Below are positions 41,150 to 50,112 of a stretch of DNA of 64,000 bases, piece by piece. The notes beneath the pieces are model-generated. The model did not search any database. It had not been told where the DNA came from and saw only the letters and a program-made list of their open reading frames with translations. Origin of the DNA: Bacillota bacterium. GTDB lineage: Bacteria > Bacillota > Clostridia > Acetivibrionales > DSM-2933. Location of the stretch: positions 62,001 through 126,000 of the forward strand of contig JAEYYB010000071.1 of NCBI GenBank assembly GCA_023430975.1, read 5' to 3'. The stretch's first letter is position 1. Each line of letters starts with the position of its first letter. Both the position numbers and the translations under genes were made by a program.

Positions 41150-44100
41150 CTACCTTGTTATTTTGACTTTTATCATGTCTGAAATTCCGGCAGCACTGCT
41201 TCCATAATGCTTTATAAATGTATTATCGGCAGTAAAATCACCAGGGGAAACTGCTCTTGCAAAGTATTTAATTTCCTTAGGCTTCTCTTTGCTGTTTTTG
41301 CTGTAGTAAACGGTGAAAACAACCTTCTGTCCTGAAACCTCGTCAGGATAATACCTGTTTTCAATATATTCCTTGCCCTCAACATACCTGAATCCGCAAG
41401 GCAGTACATCCGTTATCTCATAGAAGCCATCAGGTGCCGCTTTTGAAAATTCGGGTTTTATGGTTATTGATACTATATCAGATTGTTTGAAAGAAGCCGT
41501 ATTCTTTCCGTTATATTGCCTATTAAGCTTTACTAATTTACTTTCTTCCGTAATAGAGTCTTTTATTTGTCCCTTAAAGGTTGAGGTTACTGCAATTTCA
41601 CCTTGAATATTGCTGAATTTAATGCTTGCAAGGCTCTTTGAAGTCAGTTGAATCCTGAATTTATCAGCCTTCTTAAGCTCGACATCCTTTTTCTTGCCAT
41701 CAAGTTCATAGGTAAACCTACTGGTCTTTTGAGTGTCAGGCACCGTATTCATTGCATAATTCATTCTTTCAAGGTTGGTTATTATATCTCTTCCCGAATT
41801 TTGAGAAATATACCTGTGGAGTCCTTCCTTTTCAGGCAGATCAAGCTTAAGAGCTGCCAATGAGCATAATGCAGTAATCTCAATTATATCGTCCTTACTT
41901 GTTCCAAAATCCATGTATGCTAACGGGTCGATTTTCTTGAGCTTGCCCTCTGTTACCTTGGCATATTCCTCCCTGGCAGTCTTTATATCCCCCAACTCTG
42001 CAAGGGCCAGGCATAGATATATCTTATCCTTGTATGATATCCCATTTGATGTCAGCAAGTTTTTGACATCATACAGTACCGGCTCACTTAGAGATGCCAG
42101 CCCGTAGTAGGATGCAGCTACATCTGTCGGCTGTGACTCTTTATCCTCTATGGTTTTATAGAAATAGAGTTTTAAGCTGCTCTTGTCAAATTCATCTTGG
42201 GAAATAGCACATATTTTAGCAGATAACTCAGGATCGGCACTATCATATTTAAGTAAAGCTATTCCTCCGTTTTCCAACTGATATTTGGTAAATTCAAAGT
42301 CTTCCTCCATGCTATTAACCTGAAAATATTTCTTCAAGAGATCCTGGGAAAGCTTCCTGCAAAGCTTTTGATCAACCCTTTCTCCCCATGTGCAATCTAA
42401 AGACCACAGTGTATCCGAAAACTCAGATATAGCTGCATTATAAAACTCAAGAGTTGTAAGGGTTTTGCCCCCCTCAATTTTCAAGCCGTCTGCAAGTTTA
42501 TATGTTTTGAATTTTTCTGCCTCCAATATATTTGTAACAACTGAAAAGTCCTTCTTAATTCCATCATTGAAGTCTTTACATTTCACCTTAACTGTAACGG
42601 AGTACTGTCCCTCCTTAAGGCTGCCAAGGGACTGGCTTGTAAAGAGATTTACCTTTCCAGTTTTATTAAATTCCTTTTTAACTCCATTATTTCCTTCCAA
42701 TAATACACTGTATGCTACATCATCGCCGCTCTTAACACCCGTTCCAAAAGCCCTCATTGTTATTTCAGGGTTATCATTTTCCATAAATATTTTGTTAAAG
42801 ATAATATCTGCAAAAAACGGCAGCTTGACATTAATATTGGTCTTTCCGTTTCCTGCCTTCAAATCCTCTGATACACCCTGGTAGGTAATTCTCCATGACG
42901 TAAGGTTATCGGGCACCTTAAAGCTTGCCTTGGCTTTTCCATCCGCCCCGACTTTGACTGTATCAAAATATGCATTATCTTTAAAGTCTGAACGGATAGT
43001 CTTGTCTCCTCCTTCACCGCATTCTGCACCGCCGAACCTGTTTAAATCAGTCGGCTGATAAGAGAAATATTTGGCTTCCTCCCCTTCAGAAATGTTTTTT
43101 AAGTATATGGACCCCAATATGTCTACATACTGACCCTGTATCGCAAAAAACGCTTCATCTACAACGCTTATATTCACATCAGCAGAACAGGGATTTCCTG
43201 ATTTATCCTTCACCTCTATATCAAGGTTAGCTGTATCTCCAGGCTTGTAATCGTCTTTATCTGGTTTTACATTTATTTCAAGCTCTTTTTCCAAACAATC
43301 ATATAAAATATTGGTGCTTCCTGCATCATATACATTTTTACCGTCAAAATACACGGCCTTTACATATATATTCGGTATTTTGTTTTTATCCATTTCGAAG
43401 GAGTATTTAAAGTCTTCAGATATGCTGTAACCTGCCAATCCTTTCCTCTGTGCTACAAACAATACCCTTGCATCCGGCTTTTTAATAAGGCTTTCACCGC
43501 CATACTTAACCTCAATCACAGCCTTTTCACCAAGTTTGTATGTGTCTTTTCCAGCTTCAGTTACCAGGGAGTATGTTTTAAACTCGGAATTGTAAAAGTT
43601 GTAGTAGTTATTGATGTAGTTTGTTTCCTCAATCATCCCGCCTTTGCTGTCGGCTCCTGCAACCTTTACATAATATACCCTGTATTCCTTGGAGCTCTTT
43701 TCAATAGGAACACTGAATTCGTATACACCATTTGATGTTGTAAAATTTTCTTCCTTTATAACACTTTCAACTTCTTTATATTCGTACTTTTTCTCAACCC
43801 TTTTATTTATGAAATCATAATATTCTCCAATAACTTTTTGCTCCCAGTGCTTTTCGTAAACTTTTGCCTTCAATCTCCTATCTACAGCTTTTCCTTTATA
43901 AAAGCTTTCATCCTGATACACTATATCTCCATGTTCTTTTACTTTGTCAATATCAATAAGGTTTGTCTCCACCTTTATCCTGGCTGCATTATTTGAAACC
44001 TCGGATTTTACCTCCACCATTGTATCCCTTGGAAATACAGTTACAGAGCCTGATGAGCTTATAACGGTTTCTTCAGACTGGCTATTGTTTACAAAAAGGT

Positions 44101-46120
44101 TAAATGTAGTAGGTCTCCATGAACTGTCTTGATAAAAGCTTTCAGGGATAAAGTTTAAACTTCCATGACCGTCATCTCCACATGAGATAACACCATTCGT
44201 ATGCCGATTAATACCAGCATCATATTCTAGTTTTATCCCAGGAACCGGAGAGCCTTCAAAAAAGCTGGCCTGTATATCAAAATTAACCTTTTCCCATGCT
44301 GCAACAATTTTCTTATCAGGCTCTACATCTATTCTATATGCAGGTTTGACATATTCCCTTACCTCAAAAGAGCGTTCAATAATAGTTCTTTCGCCGAATT
44401 TCAGCATAATGGAATAACTGCCTGACGCAAGATTATCCAGAGTAATCTCATCCTTTATGAGCCCCGAAGAAGTGAGCTTGATTTCCTTCGTTTGAAGGCC
44501 TGGAAGATCATTTTCTTCAAAGTATGAGTAATCATACCTGTAAAGAACCAGCTCTGCCTTTTCAGGCAATGGCTTAGCATCTCTAGGTCTAACCATACCC
44601 CATACCCTGACTGTATCATTAGGCAGATACATTTCTCTATCCAGATACATATAGGTCCAGTACAAATCGTTTACAGGTTCTTCTCCATCTTTATTCATAT
44701 ACCAGTTGGTTTTTGTCACATAGGCAAAGAAAGTAGGCTTGTTTTTGTTATTGATTTTAAATATGCGATAACCTATATCTTCAGGAATGTTAACCTTACC
44801 ATCTATAAATGCAAGCCCATCATTTCCCGAAGTTGCCTTTTGATTTTCATCGGTGGTAACTGTTGCATCCCCCAATGGCTTGCCGCTTATGGAATCATTG
44901 AGCCAAACCAGTGTCTTATCCCTACACACTGAGATATATGTGGAAATGTCGCTGACCTGCAAAAGTGTCCTAAATGTTCTGCTTCCATACTTGATTCTTA
45001 TAAGGTATTGCCCTTCAGGCAGCTTTGCCGGAAAACTTATATAACTGTAATAGTAGTCATCATTTGTATTTTCCACTTTTGAATTGAAGGATGATATTTT
45101 TTCTATCTTCAAGGAATCCAGTTGATCATTATTGGAGTCCTTGACAGCCCAGTACGGCAAACTATTCATTATTTCGACAGACTTTAAAAAGTCGTTGTCA
45201 TCCTGATACTTTAGAACATCAATGGACACATTACCGTCCTTAATCTTGTCATATGTATTTACCTGGAGAACAGGAACAACGTCTGACCCAAAGTTGTATA
45301 TCGCTTGTGAAAACCATAATCCCGGTTCAGATTGTTGATTATCATTTTGAGGGTTATTGGTCTGGAATTTAAATATATAGTCCTTTTCCAGCTTATCCTC
45401 TCCATCTTTAAGTCCCAATCCCTTTTTTAAAGTAACTGTATAAATCATTCCAGGCTCAAGCTTCTCAGGTACAAAAACAGCCACCTTTTTATGGTACTCA
45501 AACCGTCCCTTAACCTTTGGGCTTATTTCAAAATACTTGTCAAATTCCTGAAAATTCTCATGGCTCATGGTAATTTCAATGCCCGTATTGGTTTCTACAT
45601 TTGTAGCCATATCCCTTGGCAGGGTTCTAACTACCCTGAAGGTCTTTTTAGTCTGGAATGCCCAGGAATAATTATTTGAAGATTGGCCCTCAGGTATTTC
45701 ATCTTGTGAAGCTTTAGTCCCCAGTGCTTCAAATTTATATACACTGTTGGGCACTAAAGGCTCATCCGCTTTAACACTGAATGAAGTTGCAGAAAGCTTC
45801 TTAACGGAAAAAGGTACATTTGGAGTAATCTTAAGAGCCTTTTTAATATAACTCTCATCACACTCTTTTTCACTGGTTACTTTAAAGCCTGAATTAACCT
45901 CAACACCTGTACCATCATAGCTTAGTGGCTCAATATTAGTTATTTTTACAACTCTTTCAACTTTTGCAGTCTGTGAATTTGAAGTAAGCTTTTCCTTGTA
46001 GTCGGATTTAAAAAACAACCTGTTAACTGCAAATGCTGTTATGGCAATAAATATTATAGTTGCAACAATAATTGCTGTAACCGCAAACTTATTGCTTTTA
46101 TACAAATCTTTTATATTCAT
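41150..46120 (-). CDS. Alpha-2-macroglobulin-like surface protein, thioester-less
   Basis: This 1,656-residue protein has an N-terminal membrane anchor (about residues 13-35) and two Ig-like domains (about 55-255, each near FKVTSE or TNTGIEIT). Macroglobulin MG domains include MYLPNDTVRVWGMVRPRD (about 500), and the A2M family domain has FDTVKVGADGKAKASFKVPD (about 1050) with LTSWRITYQG. The C-terminal alpha-helical toroid region shows no CxEQ thioester; the equivalent segment reads CTWGERVDQ. Bacterial relatives are thought to trap or regulate proteases at the cell surface. The ATG at 46120 follows GGGAGGG; a TTG one codon earlier is less likely. Confidence 0.88.
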   Translation of the reverse strand: MNIKDLYKSNKFAVTAIIVATIIFIAITAFAVNRLFFKSDYKEKLTSNSQTAKVERVVKITNIEPLSYDGTGVEVNSGFKVTSEKECDESYIKKALKITPNVPFSVKKLSATSFSVKADEPLVPNSVYKFEALGTKASQDEIPEGQSSNNYSWAFQTKKTFRVVRTLPRDMATNVETNTGIEITMSHENFQEFDKYFEISPKVKGRFEYHKKVAVFVPEKLEPGMIYTVTLKKGLGLKDGEDKLEKDYIFKFQTNNPQNDNQQSEPGLWFSQAIYNFGSDVVPVLQVNTYDKIKDGNVSIDVLKYQDDNDFLKSVEIMNSLPYWAVKDSNNDQLDSLKIEKISSFNSKVENTNDDYYYSYISFPAKLPEGQYLIRIKYGSRTFRTLLQVSDISTYISVCRDKTLVWLNDSISGKPLGDATVTTDENQKATSGNDGLAFIDGKVNIPEDIGYRIFKINNKNKPTFFAYVTKTNWYMNKDGEEPVNDLYWTYMYLDREMYLPNDTVRVWGMVRPRDAKPLPEKAELVLYRYDYSYFEENDLPGLQTKEIKLTSSGLIKDEITLDNLASGSYSIMLKFGERTIIERSFEVREYVKPAYRIDVEPDKKIVAAWEKVNFDIQASFFEGSPVPGIKLEYDAGINRHTNGVISCGDDGHGSLNFIPESFYQDSSWRPTTFNLFVNNSQSEETVISSSGSVTVFPRDTMVEVKSEVSNNAARIKVETNLIDIDKVKEHGDIVYQDESFYKGKAVDRRLKAKVYEKHWEQKVIGEYYDFINKRVEKKYEYKEVESVIKEENFTTSNGVYEFSVPIEKSSKEYRVYYVKVAGADSKGGMIEETNYINNYYNFYNSEFKTYSLVTEAGKDTYKLGEKAVIEVKYGGESLIKKPDARVLFVAQRKGLAGYSISEDFKYSFEMDKNKIPNIYVKAVYFDGKNVYDAGSTNILYDCLEKELEINVKPDKDDYKPGDTANLDIEVKDKSGNPCSADVNISVVDEAFFAIQGQYVDILGSIYLKNISEGEEAKYFSYQPTDLNRFGGAECGEGGDKTIRSDFKDNAYFDTVKVGADGKAKASFKVPDNLTSWRITYQGVSEDLKAGNGKTNINVKLPFFADIIFNKIFMENDNPEITMRAFGTGVKSGDDVAYSVLLEGNNGVKKEFNKTGKVNLFTSQSLGSLKEGQYSVTVKVKCKDFNDGIKKDFSVVTNILEAEKFKTYKLADGLKIEGGKTLTTLEFYNAAISEFSDTLWSLDCTWGERVDQKLCRKLSQDLLKKYFQVNSMEEDFEFTKYQLENGGIALLKYDSADPELSAKICAISQDEFDKSSLKLYFYKTIEDKESQPTDVAASYYGLASLSEPVLYDVKNLLTSNGISYKDKIYLCLALAELGDIKTAREEYAKVTEGKLKKIDPLAYMDFGTSKDDIIEITALCSLAALKLDLPEKEGLHRYISQNSGRDIITNLERMNYAMNTVPDTQKTSRFTYELDGKKKDVELKKADKFRIQLTSKSLASIKFSNIQGEIAVTSTFKGQIKDSITEESKLVKLNRQYNGKNTASFKQSDIVSITIKPEFSKAAPDGFYEITDVLPCGFRYVEGKEYIENRYYPDEVSGQKVVFTVYYSKNSKEKPKEIKYFARAVSPGDFTADNTFIKHYGSSAAGISDMIKVKITR

Positions 46121-46286
46121 CAAATTTCCCTCCCATTAAATCTTATTTCATTGCTTAATAATTTCATTGCAGCATATGAGTAGAATATATTATATTCTAA
46201 TATTACTACAAATCTCCACATAATAATTTACAAAATAGTTAAGGATAGTTGATAAATAAATTCTTTCATAAATTTCCCATATATAC

Positions 46287-46315
46287 AAAAAAACCTGCTT
46301 GATTTCTATTAGCAG
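46287..46315 (-). terminator. Candidate terminator after the DUF3788 gene
   Basis: Short stem CTGCT/AGCAG followed on the minus strand by GTTTTTTTG. The T run is good but the stem is only five to six base pairs. Confidence 0.5.
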
Positions 46316-46382
46316 ATCTTTCTAGATGTATGTTAGAATTTATAAATTCTTAAGTTGAGTTAATAGTTTAGTAATTTTTTAA

Positions 46383-46817
46383 TCATACCTTTGGCTTGAC
46401 TCTTGCAGCAATAAGCCTCTTAACATCGCCAAACACACTAGTATCTTTCACCTCTATCATGAGCCAGCGTCCTCCACAAGCAAAGGTTGTTTTAGTGTAT
46501 AATTCTTGTATATACGGCGTCAAAGTACCAAGCATCATTTCAACTTCTGCTTCTTCCTTTGCACCTACTACAACCAATGCTATAAAGTAGCCTTCCATCG
46601 GATACAGGGTACACAATGACTTGCCGCTCTTTTGGTATTTAACATTCCAACCCGGCTGTGCAGCACATTTACTGTACGACATTTTAGGCTGAACCTTATA
46701 TGTGCTTTCTATGTACGATAACAGTTTGAGCCACAGATCCGACCCTTGTCCGATGTACTGGTTAATATCGTCAGCAGTCGGCATTTGAGTGTCATTAAAG
46801 AGATCATTCCATTTCAT
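46383..46817 (-). CDS. DUF3788-family protein
   Basis: This 144-residue cytoplasmic protein matches the DUF3788 family. It starts with MKWNDLFNDTQMPTADDI and has GWNVKYQKSGKSLCTLYP followed by FIALVVVGAKE and GGRWLMIEV. The function is unknown. Two ATG codons lie close together; the inner one at 46817 has AAGGAAG at a better distance. It follows the methyltransferase gene by about 20 bp. Confidence 0.82.
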   Translation of the reverse strand: MKWNDLFNDTQMPTADDINQYIGQGSDLWLKLLSYIESTYKVQPKMSYSKCAAQPGWNVKYQKSGKSLCTLYPMEGYFIALVVVGAKEEAEVEMMLGTLTPYIQELYTKTTFACGGRWLMIEVKDTSVFGDVKRLIAARVKPKV

Positions 46818-46838
46818 AATCATCTTCCTTTTATGTTC

Positions 46839-47570
46839 TTATATTGATGCAACTAATACCATCATGAAAGAATTATTCTTATCAAAACTGCCCCCGTTAA
46901 AATCTCCAAAAAACTCTATTTTTTTATACCCACTATCAGACAGGACATTCTTTATATCGTCATACATAAGGGGATAAATCGGTATCTCATTATCATATTT
47001 TTGATTATCTACTGACAAAACAGTTTTGAAATATACTTTATTTTCCACTCTATCATACCTGTAAAACCTCTCAAATGTCAACCCTGCTTCCTCATTATAA
47101 ATTGTCGGTAGAGACTTTATATCTTTTGAAATTACCCTGTCATAATTAATCACCTGGATTATTAAGCTTCCATTACTACTGATAATATCCTTTACATCTC
47201 TAATGAAATCTTTTATTTGGGTTAAATTGTCCAAATGCACTAAGGAATTCCCAATACAAAATACAGTGTCAAAATTATCTCCGTAGAATTTCTCCTTCAA
47301 ATCAAGCATATTTGCATGCATAAATTTTATTTTACCGTTTAAATTCTGGGTTTTGACTGCCAAATTTTCAATCATACTTTTATCAATATCCACTGCCGTT
47401 ACATCGTAGCCGTACTTGCACAATTCCATGGAATAGCCTCCTGTACCGCATGCCACATCAAGAATGGATTTTGGCGGATTACCTGCATTCCTTCTTAAAA
47501 ACTCCACTGTCCCAATAGAGACAGGAAATATATTATCATAATACTTTGAAATCTCTTCATAAAAGGCCAT
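46839..47570 (-). CDS. SAM-dependent methyltransferase (class I)
   Basis: This 243-residue protein has motif I ILDVACGTGGYSMEL (about residues 38-52) with DVTAVDIDKSMI as the acidic SAM-ribose contact and VFCIGNSLVHL as motif IV. It resembles small-molecule or ubiquinone-type methyltransferases; the substrate is unknown. The ATG at 47570 follows AAAGGAGAG; nine upstream codons are open. It lies between an HD-domain gene and the DUF3788 gene on the same strand. Confidence 0.87.
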   Translation of the reverse strand: MAFYEEISKYYDNIFPVSIGTVEFLRRNAGNPPKSILDVACGTGGYSMELCKYGYDVTAVDIDKSMIENLAVKTQNLNGKIKFMHANMLDLKEKFYGDNFDTVFCIGNSLVHLDNLTQIKDFIRDVKDIISSNGSLIIQVINYDRVISKDIKSLPTIYNEEAGLTFERFYRYDRVENKVYFKTVLSVDNQKYDNEIPIYPLMYDDIKNVLSDSGYKKIEFFGDFNGGSFDKNNSFMMVLVASI

Positions 47571-47624
47571 ATCATGCACTCTCCTTTGTTTGAACAAATA
47601 TATCCCAAAAGGTATATATTGTTA

Positions 47625-48194
47625 TTATAAACCATACATAGCTTCAACAATTTTATTTCCAGTATCTGTTTTAAAGTATTTCTCTTTAATAGATTTTATA
47701 GATGTAATATCCAGGGAATCTTCATCAATATTAACTATGAAGTCAGCTTCTATAAGAATTTGGAAATCCATGCCATCTACCTTATTATAACTATGATGAT
47801 TACCTATCAAGTAACAAACCCTGTTAATAATTGTTTGTTCGATACCAATTTCCTTTAAAATCCTCTCTGCAATTGGCGGGCCTTCAATCTCCTGATACTT
47901 TCCTGCAGAGGAATTATATTTTCTTTCAGCTTCTTTGATCCCTATATCATGCAAAACTGCAGCAAGTTCAATAACTGTTCTTATTTCTTCTGCAACAGAT
48001 TCATTCCCACTTATAGTCTTCGCAAAACCATAAACTTTTATAGCATGGTTTATTCTTCTAACATCTTGTTGGTTGTAGTTTATTAAACTGTTTAATGCTT
48101 TTGATATCATATTAATTTCATCCTCTCCCATATTATCAATTATAAAACTTAAGCTATAAATATCCTCCGCAAACTTTTCCATTGGAAATAACAT
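47625..48194 (-). CDS. HD-domain hydrolase
   Basis: This HD-superfamily protein of about 189 residues has RINHAIKVYGFAK, AVLHDIGIKEAERKY (the HD pair), a later GNHHSYNKV and EADFIVNIDED. It resembles the phosphohydrolases often annotated as HDIG proteins. The frame is open 45 codons upstream to 48329, but that part runs through hairpin repeat DNA. The ATG at 48194 is the best of several weak starts, with AAAGG about 12 bases upstream. Substrate unknown. Confidence 0.75.
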   Translation of the reverse strand: MLFPMEKFAEDIYSLSFIIDNMGEDEINMISKALNSLINYNQQDVRRINHAIKVYGFAKTISGNESVAEEIRTVIELAAVLHDIGIKEAERKYNSSAGKYQEIEGPPIAERILKEIGIEQTIINRVCYLIGNHHSYNKVDGMDFQILIEADFIVNIDEDSLDITSIKSIKEKYFKTDTGNKIVEAMYGL

Positions 48195-48263
48195 GTAAAT
48201 TATATACCTTTTTTTGAGAATATTCAGTATCCTGAGATACGATAATACGCCATAATTTCTTAG

Positions 48264-48313
48264 TCTAAAAATCGCTTGCGATTTTTCAGCCTTGGTTGTT
48301 GTCGTGAGAAAAT
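48264..48313. repeat. Family-3 hairpin repeat
   Basis: CTAAAAATCGC-TT-GCGATTTTTCAG followed by CCTTGGTTGTTGTCGTGA. It matches the copy at 31847-31894 over about 45 positions. It lies 26 bp from a nested family-1 repeat. Confidence 0.7.
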
Positions 48314-48339
48314 ATAGTTCGGCATGCACTATATTTTCC

Positions 48340-48541
48340 TATATTAAAAGTGTTAATAATCTTACATTTGGCGGAGCAAATAACGAACGGTTCAATATAA
48401 TTAAAATCAGTATTAATCTTGCATTTGGCAGAGCAAAATAACGAACGGTTTAACGTTATTTTGTGATAGACAAATAGTAAGATTAACTGATTTTAATAGA
48501 TTTGCTTAAGACAAATGTAATAGATTTATCACTTTTAATAT
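48340..48541. repeat. Family-1 repeat with a second repeat nested inside
   Basis: The outer element (TATATTAAAAGTG ... CACTTTTAATATA) is split after GAACGGTTCAAT. The inserted piece of about 100 bp is itself palindromic, from ATTAAAATCAGTATTAATC to GATTAACTGATTTTAAT, and carries its own CAAAATAACGAACGG core. The outer element resumes as TTTGCTTAAGACAAATG. This is a repeat inside a repeat. Confidence 0.9.
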
Positions 48542-48550
48542 AGACATAAA

Positions 48551-48570
48551 AAAACGCCTTGCGGCGTTTT
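48551..48570 (-). terminator. Strong intrinsic terminator of the prkA-yhbH-spoVR operon
   Basis: 8-bp stem AAAACGCC/GGCGTTTT with a four-base loop and T7 on the minus strand. The stem abuts the spoVR stop codon. Confidence 0.88.
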
Positions 48571-49958
48571 TAAACATTAGTAAGAGAAATCTTTTTTTGT
48601 TCGTCACACATTATCATTTTACGTTTCTCATCAAGCATGGTAAGTAGTACTACCTTGCCATCCCAGAGGTCCTCCACATGTTTCAATGTCTCATAAGCAT
48701 AGCTTAATTCCAGTTCCCTTCCATCGTACTGATGCTCCAACACCAGAGTGTTATCCTTCTGAACATATTCCAACACCTTAATGATGGGTATTCCCGACAT
48801 ACCTACTGAGCTTGCCAAGGTATCCCTGATCTTCATCCATCCATCTTCGTCTGCAACCTCTGATATTATATAATCATTTCCCCTCTTGCCATATTCAAAA
48901 AGGTTCATCTCCTGGCACAATTCATAGTTTAGATATCGTCTTAAGAAGGACTGGTCTCTCTCCACTTCCCTTATTTCAAATATCTTCCTTGGATTATCCG
49001 GGTAGTTGTTCCTAATGTATTCAAAAATCTTAAACCCTACATAGTATGGATTAATTTGGCCTAAATGAGGTCTTATAACCTGATTGTGCCTTTTCAAAAA
49101 CTCAAAATGAAGGCCTTGGGGAAGTTCCAATTTGTTAAGTATTGTATAATGCCAAAAACTAGCCCAACCTTCATTCATTATCTTTGTCTCAATCTGGGGT
49201 ACAAAATAGGATGTTTCAAACCTTACTATGTCAATAAGATCACGCTCCCAGGAATTAAGCTTACCATACTTTGAAACAAACCGCAGCAAATCATCATCAG
49301 GCTCTAACGGTATTTTTTTGAAATCCGGCACTTCTTCAGGCTGCGTCTGTTTTGGCTCTAAAAGAGGATACTCGCTCTTGGGCTTCTGATACCTCTCTAA
49401 TAGTGCTTTCCTCTTCTCGTCCTCACTTAGTCGTTTTATTCCTATCTCTCTGGGACATTGAAATTTTAATGCATGGGCAGCATTTAAAATCTTCTCAACC
49501 TTTGCATAACCGATACCGGGGTCTGCAATGTATTCCCTGATCCTGTCTGCATGATTTTTGAAGGTTTCAATGGTCAATTCCGCTTTGGTTCCATCCCTAA
49601 AAAGCCTGTTGTTCTTAAAAAAGTCATTATGTCCGTAAACATGTGCTATAGTAAGTATTTGAAGAAGCAGTGTATTGTCCTTCATAAGATATGCCAGACA
49701 GGGGTTGGAATTTATTACCATTTCATATGGCAAACCTGTCAGGTTATACTTATGCAAAGTTTTTATTCTTTCATAAGACTTTCCATAGCTCCAGTGCGGG
49801 TAGTGGGAAGGCATACCGACATAAGCTTCATAACCTATCATATCCTCATAGCTGCATATTTCAAATTCCTGTTCATAGTAATCAAGGCCTACAGCTTGTG
49901 CTATCTCTTCTATTCGTTCATTCCACATCTTAAGTTCACTTATCGTATAATCAGACAT
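48570..49958 (-). CDS. spoVR: SpoVR-family protein
   Basis: This 462-residue cytoplasmic protein matches SpoVR throughout: MWNERIEEIAQAVGLDYYEQ, GMPSHYPHWSYGKSYERI, VYGHNDFFKNN and MNEGWASFWHY. In Bacillus it affects spore cortex formation; the biochemistry is unresolved. A strong AGGGAGGG precedes the ATG. It is encoded after yhbH and prkA, the conserved trio, with a 155-bp gap that contains a family-2 repeat. Confidence 0.95.
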   Translation of the reverse strand: MSDYTISELKMWNERIEEIAQAVGLDYYEQEFEICSYEDMIGYEAYVGMPSHYPHWSYGKSYERIKTLHKYNLTGLPYEMVINSNPCLAYLMKDNTLLLQILTIAHVYGHNDFFKNNRLFRDGTKAELTIETFKNHADRIREYIADPGIGYAKVEKILNAAHALKFQCPREIGIKRLSEDEKRKALLERYQKPKSEYPLLEPKQTQPEEVPDFKKIPLEPDDDLLRFVSKYGKLNSWERDLIDIVRFETSYFVPQIETKIMNEGWASFWHYTILNKLELPQGLHFEFLKRHNQVIRPHLGQINPYYVGFKIFEYIRNNYPDNPRKIFEIREVERDQSFLRRYLNYELCQEMNLFEYGKRGNDYIISEVADEDGWMKIRDTLASSVGMSGIPIIKVLEYVQKDNTLVLEHQYDGRELELSYAYETLKHVEDLWDGKVVLLTMLDEKRKMIMCDEQKKISLTNV

Positions 49959-49979
49959 TTAAGACCCTCCCTACACCAA

Positions 49980-50112
49980 AGAATGCGTAAAATCAATTAT
50001 TGTTACTTCCTTAGCCATGACTTAACCCGTCAACACCCAGGATGCATGGCGAGCAGTTTAGCGAAGCTAAATGACCAGCCGCGTAAAAGGGAAGTAATTT
50101 TTTATTCATGCC
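49980..50112. repeat. Family-2 palindromic repeat, long copy
   Basis: Outer arms AAGAATGCGTAAAAT / TTTTTTATTCATGCC, inner arms TTACTTCC / GGAAGTAATT, with GACTTAACCCGTCAACACCC in the centre and an extra stem (TTTAGCGAAGCTAAA). It fills the space between yhbH and spoVR. The shared segments align with the hisS-leader copy at 31902-32003. Confidence 0.75.

Noticed and set aside
48195..48329. 45-codon N-terminal extension of the HD-domain protein
   Set aside because: It runs through a hairpin repeat shared with the hisS leader and is not typical of HD-domain proteins.
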